64,000 nt of DNA from Pisolithus tinctorius (taxonomy: Eukaryota > Basidiomycota > Agaricomycetes > Boletales > Pisolithaceae). The translations under genes were made by a program, and so were the position numbers. Of the stretch, positions 36,696-47,888 are shown piece after piece. Within the stretch, counting starts at the first letter, position 1, and each line of letters begins with the position of its first letter. The stretch is from positions 806,001 through 870,000 of the forward strand of contig JANFAH010000005.1 of assembly GCA_024663395.1 (NCBI GenBank), written 5' to 3'. Below the pieces are notes generated by a model. It had not been told where the DNA came from. It did no database searches and saw only the letters and a program-made list of their open reading frames with translations.

Positions 36696-38209
36696 TCATC
36701 GGGATCCATTCACACTTCCAGGTAGAAAAGCCATTCGCTGATGTCCCGAGGAACTGTTTGTATTGATATCACTTCTCGAGATCTGGGCAGACGTGGTCTG
36801 CAATGCGGGTCCAAGTGCTGCGGCGCCTTGGTTAGCGTCAGGTAAGAACCGGTTCGATTGCAATGCACCAGTTCGCTCAGTCAGTGTAACTGGAGTTTGC
36901 GAGATTCTGGAGAACGGTCGTCGCGGTGTGGTAGGCGGTTGCATTGAGACAGGTGGCCCAGAAATGCGTTGCTTTGAAGGCTTCAATCCGTTCAACTCTT
37001 GCGTGGTTGACGCTGACGGTCGTGGCGGCTCACTTCCTGGCTTAAAGCGATTTCCCTGTGGCGTCGGCGGCGGGGGCATAGGATTGTGAGGACCTGACAC
37101 GGCCATTCGAACGGTTTGCGGATTAGCCTGATCGTATGTTCCTCGCAGAGTGTGGGACTTAGAAGTTTCTTGGTACGCGTACTGCCTAAACCGATTCAGA
37201 AAGGAAGGTCATTACCATAACACAACGGCATACTCCGCGAAGCGGCTACTCCCAGGTCGATCGGCGATTGGGCATGGTCTCTGCTGCGAGAAAAGTCTAT
37301 CATCGTGTCGATGATAACTCGGTGACAGCGTATCACCCGGTAGAAGCGTTAATCGTAATGGGGCGACTGGAGTCGGGACCGATCTGGGGCTGGAATTCGT
37401 CCTGACGCTCCGGGTTTGGCTGTAACGGGTTCTCACATCGATAAAAACACTAGTTATCGATAGTGCCCTCACCGTCCCGCCTCAACCAAAGGGCGCTTCC
37501 CGTTCGCATTTTGATGCGTGGAAGGCTCTTGGCTGTGCATTGAGACAGACCCCGGATATTGCCTTAGCTGTGTGATGTCATGACGTAATGTCTCTACTTC
37601 TCTACCAGAACCCTGACATGAGAGGAATGGAGGACAAAGAACGTACGTACCCTCTCAGTTCTCTGCGCTCGCTTCGTAAGCGGTCGCAAGTGGCAGATAG
37701 TTGTAGACACTGCCTCCGATAGTGGTGTACAAGAGTTGCCAGAGATTGTTGTTGGAACTATCAGTGGACCTTTAGTTTTTGTGCGGGGATTGTTACGTGA
37801 CAATGCCAACTTTGACTGCGTTTGCAATGCTGTCTATCGCATGAGGCAGGGAGCGGAACCAATCCGACATAGGGGGATCCATCTGTGCCTTCAACAAGGG
37901 CGGCCACAGGGAGGGAAGGGGATGCATACATTCCGCTGTAGGGGGATTAGCTCGATCCCCTGGTCTCCACATTTTGCACAGCTTCTGTCCGGGTCTGTGT
38001 GAAGATCGTGATAGGGTCAGATAGACGCTGGTAGCGTTGACCGTACTGAGATGGTTGTTGCACACAACATGACCGCACTCGGTAAGCCAGAAAGGCACAG
38101 CAGGGGGACCTTTTTGGTTCGTTGTGAAAGGAAAATGGCAGAGACCACAACTGACAAAGTCCCAAAAGTCGATCGAGTCTTGTTCAGTGCTTTGTTCCGT
38201 TCTCGACAT
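36696..38209 (-). CDS. RING-finger protein, Zip3/RNF212/HEI10-like
   Basis: Probable SUMO or ubiquitin E3 of the meiotic crossover type. Exons 38209-38047, 37994-37930, 37882-37811, 37757-37651, 37601-37473, 37419-37222 and 37185-36696 give about 407 residues. The RING reads CGLCHFPFT, WLTECGHVVCNNHL and SCAKCGDQG, the last made by an exon 1/2 splice. Then WFRSLPHAIDSIANAVK and a coiled coil rich in Leu/Arg/Glu (CLQLSATCDRLRSERRELRG, VETLRHDITQLRQY), followed by a long Ser/Pro/Thr tail with PPPPTPQGNRFKPG. That RING plus coiled coil plus Ser-rich tail order is the Zip3/RNF212 layout. The exon 6/7 junction is unsure: the intron is 30 or 36 bases, depending on the donor. Confidence 0.72.
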
Positions 38210-38333
38210 GCTGCACAACCAGCTGTAGCGATGTGCGGCTGTACAAGGACATAATAGATTCGGTCACGTGATTGGCCATCCCATCACCTTATGACCCAGC
38301 ACGCTGCAGAAAGCTGCCTGCCGGTCCAATAAC

Positions 38334-41300
38334 ATGGCCACCCCTGGGCCCTCTCTTGATCAGTCCTGTCGACCTCAATCAACCATGGCCGACGCCATCC
38401 CATCACCAAGAATTACCACCAGGGACTGGTCATTAAACGACATCATCGAAAGCTCACCCAACTTTCATCGCATGACCCGTCTGCACTACTCGGCGCCTTC
38501 TCTTAGAGCATCCATGTCTCAGCACGAAGCTTCCGGGACCCCCCTCATAATTCATGGATGGAATAGGCATCCACATTGGCCCAAATCCTTGTTCAATATC
38601 GAGTGGCTCCGAAAACATGGTGACCAGAGTAAGCTTGTACAGCATGGTAGTAGTGACGTTGGCGTTGACGCAGCGCCAAAAGACCCTACTGTTCGCAACG
38701 TGCACGACTGGAGTGATTCCCAGATACCACTTCCGGATTTCATCGAGAAAATGCGTACTAGCTCCCCATATGCAACCCCCCAAGGTTGGTGCTTGTGATC
38801 CTCTTCTGTTCGGCAGAACTGAAGTGTGGTGAATGTATCTCAGAGAAGGAGAGACTATATGGAAAAGACGGAGATTGCCCTGCTGAGTGGACCAAGTGGC
38901 TCACAGAGGGTGGTGTGATCCCGGATGAGGTCCTATTCAATGGATCAGACGACTTTCTGAAGTTTCTCCCGGAATCGGTTCGCATTCTCATTTCTTCTTC
39001 GCCCATTTTTCTGACCCGCGCCGCTTAGGCAAAGGTACAAACCCTGATGTGCTATATGGGAATCGGAGACACTTTCACTCCCTTCCACAAGGATCTGTGT
39101 GCTTCATCAGGACAAAATCTCATGTGTTACAGTGAGAACGGTGGCTCATCTTTCTGGTTCATGACGAAAGCATCGGATGCCCCGACAGTAGTCTCTCATT
39201 TCCACAAACTGGGCCATGAGGTCGACCTTGAATCGCACGTTGTCACTTTGGAGGAACTGCGCACGGCACCGTTCGATGTCTACATCGCTGAACAGCGGCT
39301 TGGCGAACTGGTCCTCGTCCCTCCACGCAGCTGTCACCAAGTCGTCAACAGTGGTGGGATCACTATCAAGACATCGTGGTCTCGAATGTCATTGGATGGA
39401 CTGTGTGTGGCTGCCTACCATGAACTTCCTATCTACCACCGGTAAGTTGTTATCTGACGGTGTTGAACATGTGTAGTAATCCATCCAGCGTATGCCGGCA
39501 AGAAATTTACAAGGTTAAATCCAACATATACCATGCTATGGATCACTATACCCGCGTCGTTGAACAGACAGAGCCCGAGATCGAGTTGGCCACGCCGGCC
39601 AGCAAACTGAAGCAACTGATCCGACTATTTGATGATGTTCTGGCTCAGGAATATACTTCTCAGCATGCATCCTTAGCGCATATTTCCAATGTGTCTGACT
39701 CGGAACCCATTTCATTTGATGGCATTCATTGCGACTTTTGCGGCGCTGATATCTTCCAAAGTTTCTTCGAGTGTGGCAAATGTCTGCCTTTGTCCTCTTG
39801 GAACTCAGAGGAGTCACGCATCGTACTTTTAGGCGATGGGTTGGTCCTATGTCCCTCCTGCTATGTTGAGGGCAGAACCTGTCAATGCGGAGAGATGCAA
39901 CCAGTTCAGTGCAGAGTTGTGGACGAATTACTACAACGCAGAGATCGCGCCGTCAAGGCAATTTGTCGTTTCGAAAGCCTCGCGGACCAGGAACTTGGAT
40001 ATTTTTCGGAGCATCCCAAGTGGGTTTTGTCTTCGCACCAAAGGGCTCTCTTCTAATAAGGACGTAGTCAACTATTGGAAAGGGGTGTTGGAATTTTCGA
40101 GTCAGCTTGCAAGTTGTACCTGCAACGGCAGTCCGCACCAAAGGTGAGACGCATCGTCTTTGATTAGATGCTCAGCGTTCTGATTCGAACCAAAGATGAA
40201 GAGTTGTCGTTTTTCTCATGGTTCTGAGACATCACATCCGGCGCCAGCTCCGTCGGTCGTTTCATGTAAACCGTGCCACGCTTCCCGCTGCTTCACGCAT
40301 TTCCTCGAGCGGAATTCTCTTCACTCGGTGGAGATAATTGGTGTAGCTGACCGCCACGGGAATGATATCGGCTGGCATCAACATCATCAGGTGTCCCGTC
40401 AAAAATTCCTCTCCTCGCAACATACTATCCTGGAAGACGAAAAGCATGGGAGAAAGCCGGACATGCTACTCAGGCTAGCTCATTTGGCGAAGACCTACAC
40501 CACTTGCAAGCCCTTGAAACCCGAATTGACGAAGCCTGGATGGTATGATCAATCCGCATACGTGATGCTTGCACCGGTAAATTTCCGACCTTTCTTTTTT
40601 GTTGCCGTTTTGACGAATGTCCAAGATTGGCCCCAGCAAAGCCGAGGCTGTTTCTGACTTTCCAGACGATGCCGCTGGTGATCAGGACACTCCAAACACG
40701 GCACCTACACCTTGCCCTGGTGTTGACGGACCAGCCGACATGGACTGCGATGCCACTGATCAAGCTACTGGAACGCAAATGTTGATAACTCCCAATCATC
40801 TAGTACAGTCAACAGTTGATATGGACTGCAATACCGCTGATCAACCTGCTGGAACGCAGATGTCGATGATTCTCGATCACCCAGCACAGTCAACAATCAT
40901 TCTAGCCGAGCTTGGTTCCCCCGGGGGCTTGAGCGTGTTGACGGAGCTCCCGTCCGAGATCGACGTACCAACGCGCGATGGTACCCCCCAGCCAACGTGT
41001 AACACCATGCTAGCTGCAAATTCTGCTGTACCAAACAACGCTACTGAACGCCCAGAGGGCAAACAGAAAATGGTCATGGATTTTGTTGAGGTGCCGCGGC
41101 CGGAGTGGTACAGGAAGATGCGCAGGAAGGGAGCGGCTGCACCTCGGTTTTCAAGGCCACTCAATACACCTGAGGTTGTCATTTCTCACTATCCATCAAT
41201 GTCAATTAACCTGTAATGTTCGTAGTCTGATGACGTTCCAATCCACCAGTTGGCTCGTTCCATGCTCAATCTTGGCCCAAAGGGCCTATCGAACTACAAA

Positions 41301-42428
41301 GCTGATGTTAATAACTGTAGTCCATCGACACTTGTCGGAACCGAGCATGAGGGTTCAGCTAAGCACCCCCCGACTCCGAAGAGAAGGGCAAGGAAGCAGC
41401 CAAAACCTCAGTAAGGAGTATTCATCCGCTGTCCTTGGATGGATCCTTAACCCCACCACTACGTCTACATTAAACCAAGGTCACCCACGACAGCGAAGCG
41501 GAGACGTGTTATGGAAAGTCATCCCAGGGCTTTGGAAGACACCGGGCTTGCTCGCGCCCTCAATGTAACATTCGGATGCAACGCGCCAATGCACGTTGAT
41601 AGGGCTGTCCAGACGAGGCTGCACTTCACAAAATTGGTCGCACCTGCCCAGGATATACCCAGTGCTCTGGAGAAACAAGTGAAAACTTTGCAGGACGAGT
41701 TGGGTGTCGTCCATCAGGAGAACCTGTACCTAAAAGGACGGATGGAGGGCTTAACAACATTAAACGCAATGCTTGGAGGCTCGTTGGTCCCGCCAGCACA
41801 AAGTTCTTCTGCTTCGCAGGCCTCTCTGCCGGATTCTGTACCTGCGTTGTTCGCTCGGATTGAACCCGCACCTTCACTCAGGCGACGCACACCCACAGAA
41901 CCGCGGAGTCACAGGATGAGAAGAATCAATAGTACTGGTGTCTCCACTGATAACGGGCACTGGAACCGTTCTTCCAGTGGATACCATCGTAATCTGACGG
42001 TTAAATACGGACCCTCGCGAGGGCGAAGTTTCCGTCGAGGAGGCAAAAAGTCTTTTGCGGCCAGGGCTCATACGCTTGCGGTGCCTTCTGGCATCCGTAA
42101 TGATTTTATGGCTAACCCCGACGTGCCGCCTAGTGCGTCATCGGCATCGTCGTCCTTGCATTCACCGGCCGGGTATTGTGGCCAATCCCAGAGTAGCTCT
42201 TCTACTGTTAGGGAACGAGATCCCGAGGAACATGGACTTGGTACATCATTCTATCTTCTTGTGATATCATAAATCTGATCCATCGTGTTCCTTGTGGTTG
42301 TAGCGTCCAAACTGGATGTTGTCGCCACTCACAAGGGGCTAAAGCTCGAGGAACCAGAGTGCGGTTGCGTTGTTTCGGAGGACGAGATATCACTTGGGGA
42401 TGACGACGAAGTGCCACATGTAGTGTAG
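38334..42428 (+). CDS. Large JmjC-domain protein (putative histone demethylase) with zinc motifs
   Basis: Probable Fe(II)/2-oxoglutarate dioxygenase of chromatin. Eleven exons (38334-38628, 38674-38784, 38817-38977, 39029-39441, 39477-39967, 40061-40143, 40196-40576, 40626-41174, 41226-41410, 41480-42240, 42304-42428) join to 1184 residues without frame conflict. JmjC marks are MCYMGIGDTFTPFHKDLCAS (iron His and Asp), GSSFWFMT, and LVPPRSCHQVVNSGGITIK (second iron His). Downstream lie Cys-rich segments HCDFCGADIF...CGKC, LCPSCYVEGRTCQCG and CKPCHASRCFTHFLE, likely zinc-binding. A 27-residue repeat (40738, 40819) and a Ser/Arg-rich tail follow. Three introns are only 32-51 bases. Substrate lysine unknown. 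Confidence 0.85.
40738..40899 (+). repeat. In-frame tandem repeat inside the JmjC gene
   Basis: Two 81-base units encode DMDC-x-A-T/A-DQ-x-x-GTQM followed by a similar Leu/Pro/His stretch ending QST. The copies differ at several bases, so the duplication is not recent. It lies in a low-complexity acidic linker. Confidence 0.75.
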
Positions 42429-42741
42429 GATTATTTTGCCATGGGAATAGGGGTGGGGGTCCCGAGCTTCATGAACACATGTATCAACGTGTACTCGTTA
42501 CTGACTCAAAGCACTGCTAAAATCGTTACGGAATAGTTCGAGGTTTCGTCCGCGCCACAGTCGGCGTCCCGTGAGGAAAAGAAGAGGAAAAAAGAGGATC
42601 GTATGATCAAGTAATGCAATTAGGGGTCATGTAGTGGAAGGGTATATATCAGGAAACCAAAGTAATGGTCGACGAGAGCTGCTGGAGAGGCGTCGATAGC
42701 TGCGGGAAAAAGGATTGTGCAATGAGACACGATGTCATTTC
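42429..42741. other. Convergent intergenic region JmjC / casein kinase
   Basis: About 313 bases holding both 3' ends. No coding signal or repeat of note. Confidence 0.5.
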
Positions 42742-44718
42742 TCAGCAACACCGGCAGGTGAGAATCTGCCAGAAAGTCGACTTGGGCTGGAGAACGTCGC
42801 CATCTTGCTCGTGATACTCTCCAACCCCTTGCGATGCGCCAACTTCATTGCCTTGTGCGCGCACGTTACTGATTGCTGGTGGAGCAACGGTCGATATCAT
42901 GGGAGACCCTCGCCCATATGCTTGCGCGGCGTAGGAATCTCCGTTTGACTCTTGTGGATAGTCCGCACCAGGGGCCGCGTTTGCATACGGATGCTGCGAA
43001 GCGCTGATGTGACTTGCGCGGTTCTGAGGTGTGGATATAGGCACGTTTACGTGCGCCGCACCAGACAAGGGTGTGCCTTGGCCTGGTGTGCCAGCGGGTG
43101 TGCCAGTGGGGCCTCTGCGCTTTGACCCATGACGGACGAGAGCGGGGGAAGGCGGCGCGACACCTTGTGAAGCTCTCCGCCACTCTGCATCTCGTTGGCG
43201 TTCCGCGTCTCTCCTGCGATCTTGGGGCTGGGGAGTGATATTCTGAACCTGCGAGAGCTGCGCTTGGCCCTAAGGTGCAGTCCAGTGTCACCGAAGGTAG
43301 ACAGAGGAGATAGATAATTTGCACTCACTGTTGGCGCCTCCCAGCCTTTCCCGCCTGAGACGGTCGGCCTGAATATCAAGTAAATCCTCCCGCTTAGAGG
43401 GCGCGCAACGTACCATTCAGAAGGTTCCAATCAAAGACACTATCGTCAACTTCGCCGATGTTTTTCAGCACCTTGGAAAACAAATCCCGCAGGAAATCGT
43501 AGTCAGGAGTCTCCTCGAATCCAAGTTTGCGGACGTAGTTGAGATAGATAGAAAATTCCTCTGCAGAACGTTTCCTATTAGCCTACCCGATAAAGCGCGC
43601 ATCGATGTCCGACTCTAACCAGGGTATCCTTCACACAGTTCCTTGATATGAGTTGTCTGTTTCTTCTCGCCGATTTTCTCGTACTTTTGCTTGTTCGTGG
43701 CAGCCTTCAAACCTTGCCAAGGCAAGCTACCTCTCAAGAAGTACATAAAAACGTGACCGAGGGCTTCTAGGTCGTCCCTTCTCGATTGCTCTGAAGGGAA
43801 AAAAAAAGTCGGTTAGAAAGAGTAGACTAGATAAGTGAAACTCAAAAACCTCGCCCCAAATGTGTGTTAATACTCATGTACCGTGCTGTTCCGCTCAGGC
43901 TCTTCCGCTCGCGATAGGGGATGTGTTGTTTTGTCTTGGGGTCCCTGTACTGCTTCGCCATGCCAAAGTCCACAACATGTATTACTGAGATATGAAGGCT
44001 GTCGGCTCGCAAGTGCATATATGCGGGATACATGCTTACCATTAGCATTCTTCGTTCCGGGGCGACCGATGAGGAAGTTGTCTGGCTTGATGTCACGGTA
44101 GATGAGGTTCTTCTCGTGGATAGTTTGTACTCTAGTAACCTAGGAAGTAGGGATGGTCGATACAGTGGAAGAGGTGGGAAGTAAGCGGGGATACGAACCA
44201 TCTGCTTCGCGGCCATGCAAACGGTCTTGATGGAGAACTTGCGTCCGCACATATCAAACAAGTCTTCCAGACTGGGTCCGAGGAGGTCTATGACTAGAAT
44301 GTTATGAAGGCCTTCCTGTCCGAAATGGTATATCTGCGGGATTCCAGCTGTATGTGTGTGTGGGAAAGGTGAGGCGGATGAGAGATGGTCATGAAGCGTC
44401 GACGTACGACAACCCGCGAGGATTCTGTAGGAGCGACACTCATCGCGTAACTGGGGTGCCTCGGCCTTGCGTGGTTCCTGTGGCCAAAGAAGTGATTCAA
44501 GTAGCTAATGGTATGGTGGTAGTCACCGACGTACGAACTTGATGGCTACGGTCTGGCTATTCAACAGGTTGGTTCCTGGAGAGGGCTCAACGAGAGGACT
44601 ACGTGAAGAAGAGGAGGCCGACAATACCTTCAAAGATGACGCCGAAGGAACCCTCGCCGATTTTCTTGCCAACGCGGTAGTGGACACCGACAATGTTTGG
44701 GGTGCCATGAGACGACAT
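42742..44718 (-). CDS. YCK1: Casein kinase I, plasma-membrane (YCK) type
   Basis: Ser/Thr kinase with a lipid-anchor tail. Ten exons (44718-44628, 44575-44535, 44477-44408, 44347-44199, 44139-44040, 43984-43850, 43790-43620, 43560-43414, 43354-43329, 43269-42742) give 485 residues. Seen: glycine loop [60 protein letters not shown] (catalytic), [56 protein letters not shown] and KGWEAPT. The last 176 codons are Gln/Arg/Ser-rich and end TCRCC. Paired C-terminal Cys is the palmitoylation signal of yeast Yck1/2/3, so I assign the membrane class and not the Hrr25 class. Which YCK paralog it matches is not resolved. Confidence 0.93.
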
Positions 44719-45084
44719 GGTGGTGGGTCAAGACAAGGAAGAAGAAGGAGAAGTCGACCTCAGGGCTTGCGGAACGGCTTAACAGACGACGCTGCTCAGC
44801 CTGCTCAGGCGAAGAGCGAGCGGGTGGAGATTGGCTGGGCTCGCTAAACAGCCCAACAGGTGTTGTTCGGTACTGCCTGCCAAAACCAGACAGTTGCTCC
44901 CGCTGCGCACACACGGTCATAACAACTCAAAAAAACCACTCGTCGGCAAGGATCGCATAAAGTACACATATGAGCGGGGGTACACACGTCCGTTACTCGT
45001 ACATCTCATCCCCCACTTGCGTAACATATTACCGTCGTTATTATTACCTCGCCTACACTAGCTCATCACGGCCCCGGTCCAGAT
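44719..45084. other. Intergenic, casein kinase promoter and GID4 3' end
   Basis: About 366 bases between two minus-strand genes. No coding signal seen. Confidence 0.5.
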
Positions 45085-46475
45085 TCAGCGGAACTCAAAC
45101 GTCGAACTGAAGGTCTCCGGAACGTGGCTGAGAGATAGTTGTTGGTATCTGTAGTCGTTTGAAATCGATCATCTGTTATTACTTAGCATGCCAGGAACAC
45201 GACTCACGGTTCCGATTTCTGGTGGTAGTAAAATCCGTTCATCGTGGCAGCCGGTGGCGGGCAACGTGGACCAACGGATGATCCACGGCCGGCTCTCCGC
45301 ACACTTGAGTCCCGCCGACGACGTCCAGGGGGCGGCGACGTCGCCATGGCAGTCTCACTGCTTTCGTTGACCACGGCAGGACGTAGATTGGACGCAGGGG
45401 ACTGTGGATTGAACTCCACGCAAACGTAGTAAAAGCCTGTCCAGGAACCATGGCCGCGTCAGATATCGTGAACTCCTCTCCCCAGGGGCGTCCTTACCGG
45501 CGAAGCTTGCACCGCTGATATCATGCACTTTGTGGTCAGGTATCAAAAACCTCTCTTTCCATCGCATGAAAATGGCACCACGGTCGCGATCGGGCATTGT
45601 CAAACGAGGCCGTTTGAGTTCGTTTCTGACATGGCGGAAGGCAGGGAACCGCGGCCAGTGTGTCATGTCATCCTGCTCAGTGGCACCCCACTTTTGTGTT
45701 AGAAAACCGTGGCGGTTGCCTATGATCTCTGCGTCGAAATACGTGGTCAATTCTGGCCAGTCTTCTGTCAACCCGCGGATGCAGAGGTACCCGCACAGGA
45801 ACGAAGACGACAGATCGACGTCCTGAAATGGTGCGTGAACGGGATGGAGGGTAAACGTGAACAAAAAAAGATACGCACAACGATGGTTACGGTGACGTCG
45901 TAGCTGTTCCGACCACTCTTTTGGGTGCCGGAAAAGGTCGCACCGGGATAGAGGCAGTGGTAAGTCTGAGAACGGACTCGCAGACGAGTGATATCGATGG
46001 AGGGATCCGGCGGAGACTCTTGGGTGTAGTAGGACTGCGCAGAAGAGGAAGAGGGACGAGTGATGGCGGTGAATGTAGGAGGGATAGAGAGGCGTTGAGG
46101 CCTCCTCGATGCAACGGACAGCGAAGGAATAGTGGTGGGTTGACATACGCGATGGGCTGGTATTGAGATGGAAGGGTCGATGGCGGAAGAAAGGGACGAG
46201 CTGAGTTGGATATCATCTTCAAAGAGGGAGTCGACGGTAGGCAGACCGTCTATCGGAGAAGTCCGGTCGACATGGAGGTCGGACAGGTTCTCTGAGCGCC
46301 CCGAGAGGATTCTGAGACGACATGCACCACAGACGAGGTTTGGGTCGTGGTCGTCGAGGATGAAGACAGCGTCTGCGTTGAAAGGCGATGAACAGTGTGA
46401 GCAGTATTTTGTAGCCTGTGTGTCCAGCTGGAGGGACTGCTCGATGGGGAGGGGGTGCAGGTGATTCACAGGCAT
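45085..46475 (-). CDS. GID4: GID/CTLH E3 ligase substrate receptor Gid4 (Vid24)
   Basis: Receptor that brings Pro/N-degron proteins such as gluconeogenic enzymes to the GID E3 ligase. Exons are 46475-45879, 45822-45498, 45436-45208 and 45148-45085, giving 404 residues. The beta-barrel is conserved: LYPGATFSGTQKSGRNSYDV, VDLSSSFLCGYLCIRGLTED, WPELTTYFDAEIIGNRHGFL, TQKWGATEQDDMTHWPRF, GAIFMRWKERFLIPDHKV, ISGASFAGFYYVCVEFNP and MNGFYYHQKSEPYQQLSL. The first 120 residues carry CSHCSSPF...LVCGACRLRI, a CxxC/CxxC pair not usual in yeast Gid4. A CAGA microsatellite lies just upstream of the ATG. Confidence 0.94.
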
Positions 46476-46496
46476 GGCGACAGCAAACCTGCAAGA

Positions 46497-46517
46497 GCAG
46501 ACAGACAGACAGACAGG
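46497..46517 (+). repeat. Short CAGA microsatellite
   Basis: Five near-perfect CAGA units directly upstream of the GID4 start codon. It lies in the presumed 5' untranslated region, and its copy number may vary. Confidence 0.85.
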
Positions 46518-46631
46518 GCCTAGCGATGAGGCACGCGCGTCACGTGCACATATCGCAGCACATCTCGTAATTGCAATTTTTCTCCACATTAGTGCTGACA
46601 TAATCAATATGCGATTATCTTGCCCGAGTGT

Positions 46632-47643
46632 ATGCCAGTGTATGTATTACCTACCCCCTGCCCTTCGCAATCGATGATGCGCAACACACTGAAAAAGATG
46701 ATCAGTGCTCGCCAGATCGCACGGGGTACACCCCTGTCGTTCATCACATTGCATCCGATCTCATTCCATCACAGACAGGGGCCGCGAGGTTCGATATCGA
46801 CCCAGCGATCAGGAGTTTTCCTGGCTGGCTAGATCTACCACTGCCATCGATGACTTCCTCGACGCATGCGACATCGATATTGCTAAGTACGCGTCATTAA
46901 AAGTGCGTTCTGTGAAAGGCCATTCACCTCATGTGATACATGATGCTCTCCTAGGCTTCTGTCCGTGCTGCTGCCAAGGAGCACCTTGTCCTCGGTCTTC
47001 CTGCCCGAGAACAAGACAGTGAAAGCATAAAAACCGTCATGAGTGCTGTGAGTCTCCCGGCTACCCGTTTGGATCTCGGAAGGAAACCACTCTCTTATAG
47101 GTTCTCCAAACTCACCCTTGGCTTAGGACATATGAGAGAAACTGGCCTGCGATGTTATACCTCCACCGGTACTTGAAATCAAGGACCAGGTTCAGGACGT
47201 CCTCTCAAAAAACTGTGAGTCTTCAGCTATCTGCCTCCCGCCATTCACTCTCCATCCATTCCGCATAGCAACCTCCTCCCTATAGAAGGAAACAATCATC
47301 CAGTCGACCTTCTTCGCCTGTTCTTTCCCATGCAGATGCGTTGGCATCCACTTCCCCGCAACCGGAACAACCACCGAATATACCCGACCCTGCTATTGTG
47401 TCCGGCAAAGGCGTCGTAAGGCAGTTTCTCCAGTTGGCCAGCCCTTCTCTTGAAGCCTACATCGACGCCTTCGTCATGCTTGGCATTCGCGACCAAGCCT
47501 CTCTGCAGGGGTTCCTCTCCTGGCCCCCGAACGCACGCGTTCAATGGCTCAATGAGGAGAACGGAATTTTGCGCATGTCACGCCTGGAAGTCGGTTCTTT
47601 CTTACTTCATTGTGAAAATACCGCCCGCAGATATGTAACGTAA
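46632..47643 (+). CDS. Uncharacterised basidiomycete family protein, copy B (frame break near 46820)
   Basis: Same family as the gene at 13.4-14.4 kb. Clear exons are about 46840-46902, 46955-47047, 47101-47214 and 47269-47643, all joined in phase 0. Seen in order: LARSTTAIDDFLDACDID, VRAAAKEHLVLGLPAREQDS, TYERNWPAMLYLHRYLKS, a Ser/Arg-rich linker, and PDPAI...VVRQFLQLASPSLEAYIDAF...LQGFLSWPPN. The N-terminal part (46704-46820) reads ASDLIPSQTGAARFDIDP then AIRSF. One base appears missing between that and LARST, since the family pattern expects two residues there. The ATG at 46632 with a 70-base first intron is my best guess. Either a mutation or a sequence error explains the break. Confidence 0.62.
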
Positions 47644-47888
47644 GCTAGTTGAGCTGGAGTGACCCCCCGAACTGTTAGATCATTCACGTGTAGGTTTGTA
47701 TGTCATGCTCGAGCACGTTCTATAATCCAATTCCCCTTAAAACTTGCAGGGTCACATCTACAAGTTAAAACCGTCAAGAGAATAGTTGACGCGTGGTGGA
47801 TATAGCAGCAATGAAAGGATTCGTATCAAAAAGGAATTGTATGGAACGAGACTAGGGAAACACAGGTCGTATCAAGCGTCAAAATGAA

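Noticed and set aside
39836..40147. 103-codon ORF in the JmjC gene
   Set aside because: It is a wrong-frame shadow. The conserved GIFESACKLY and CKPC segments lie in another frame, reached by the 39968-40060 intron.
45355..46146. 263-codon minus-strand ORF overlapping GID4
   Set aside because: It lies in a different frame of the same strand as GID4 exons that carry the conserved barrel; its composition is low-complexity His/Ser/Leu.
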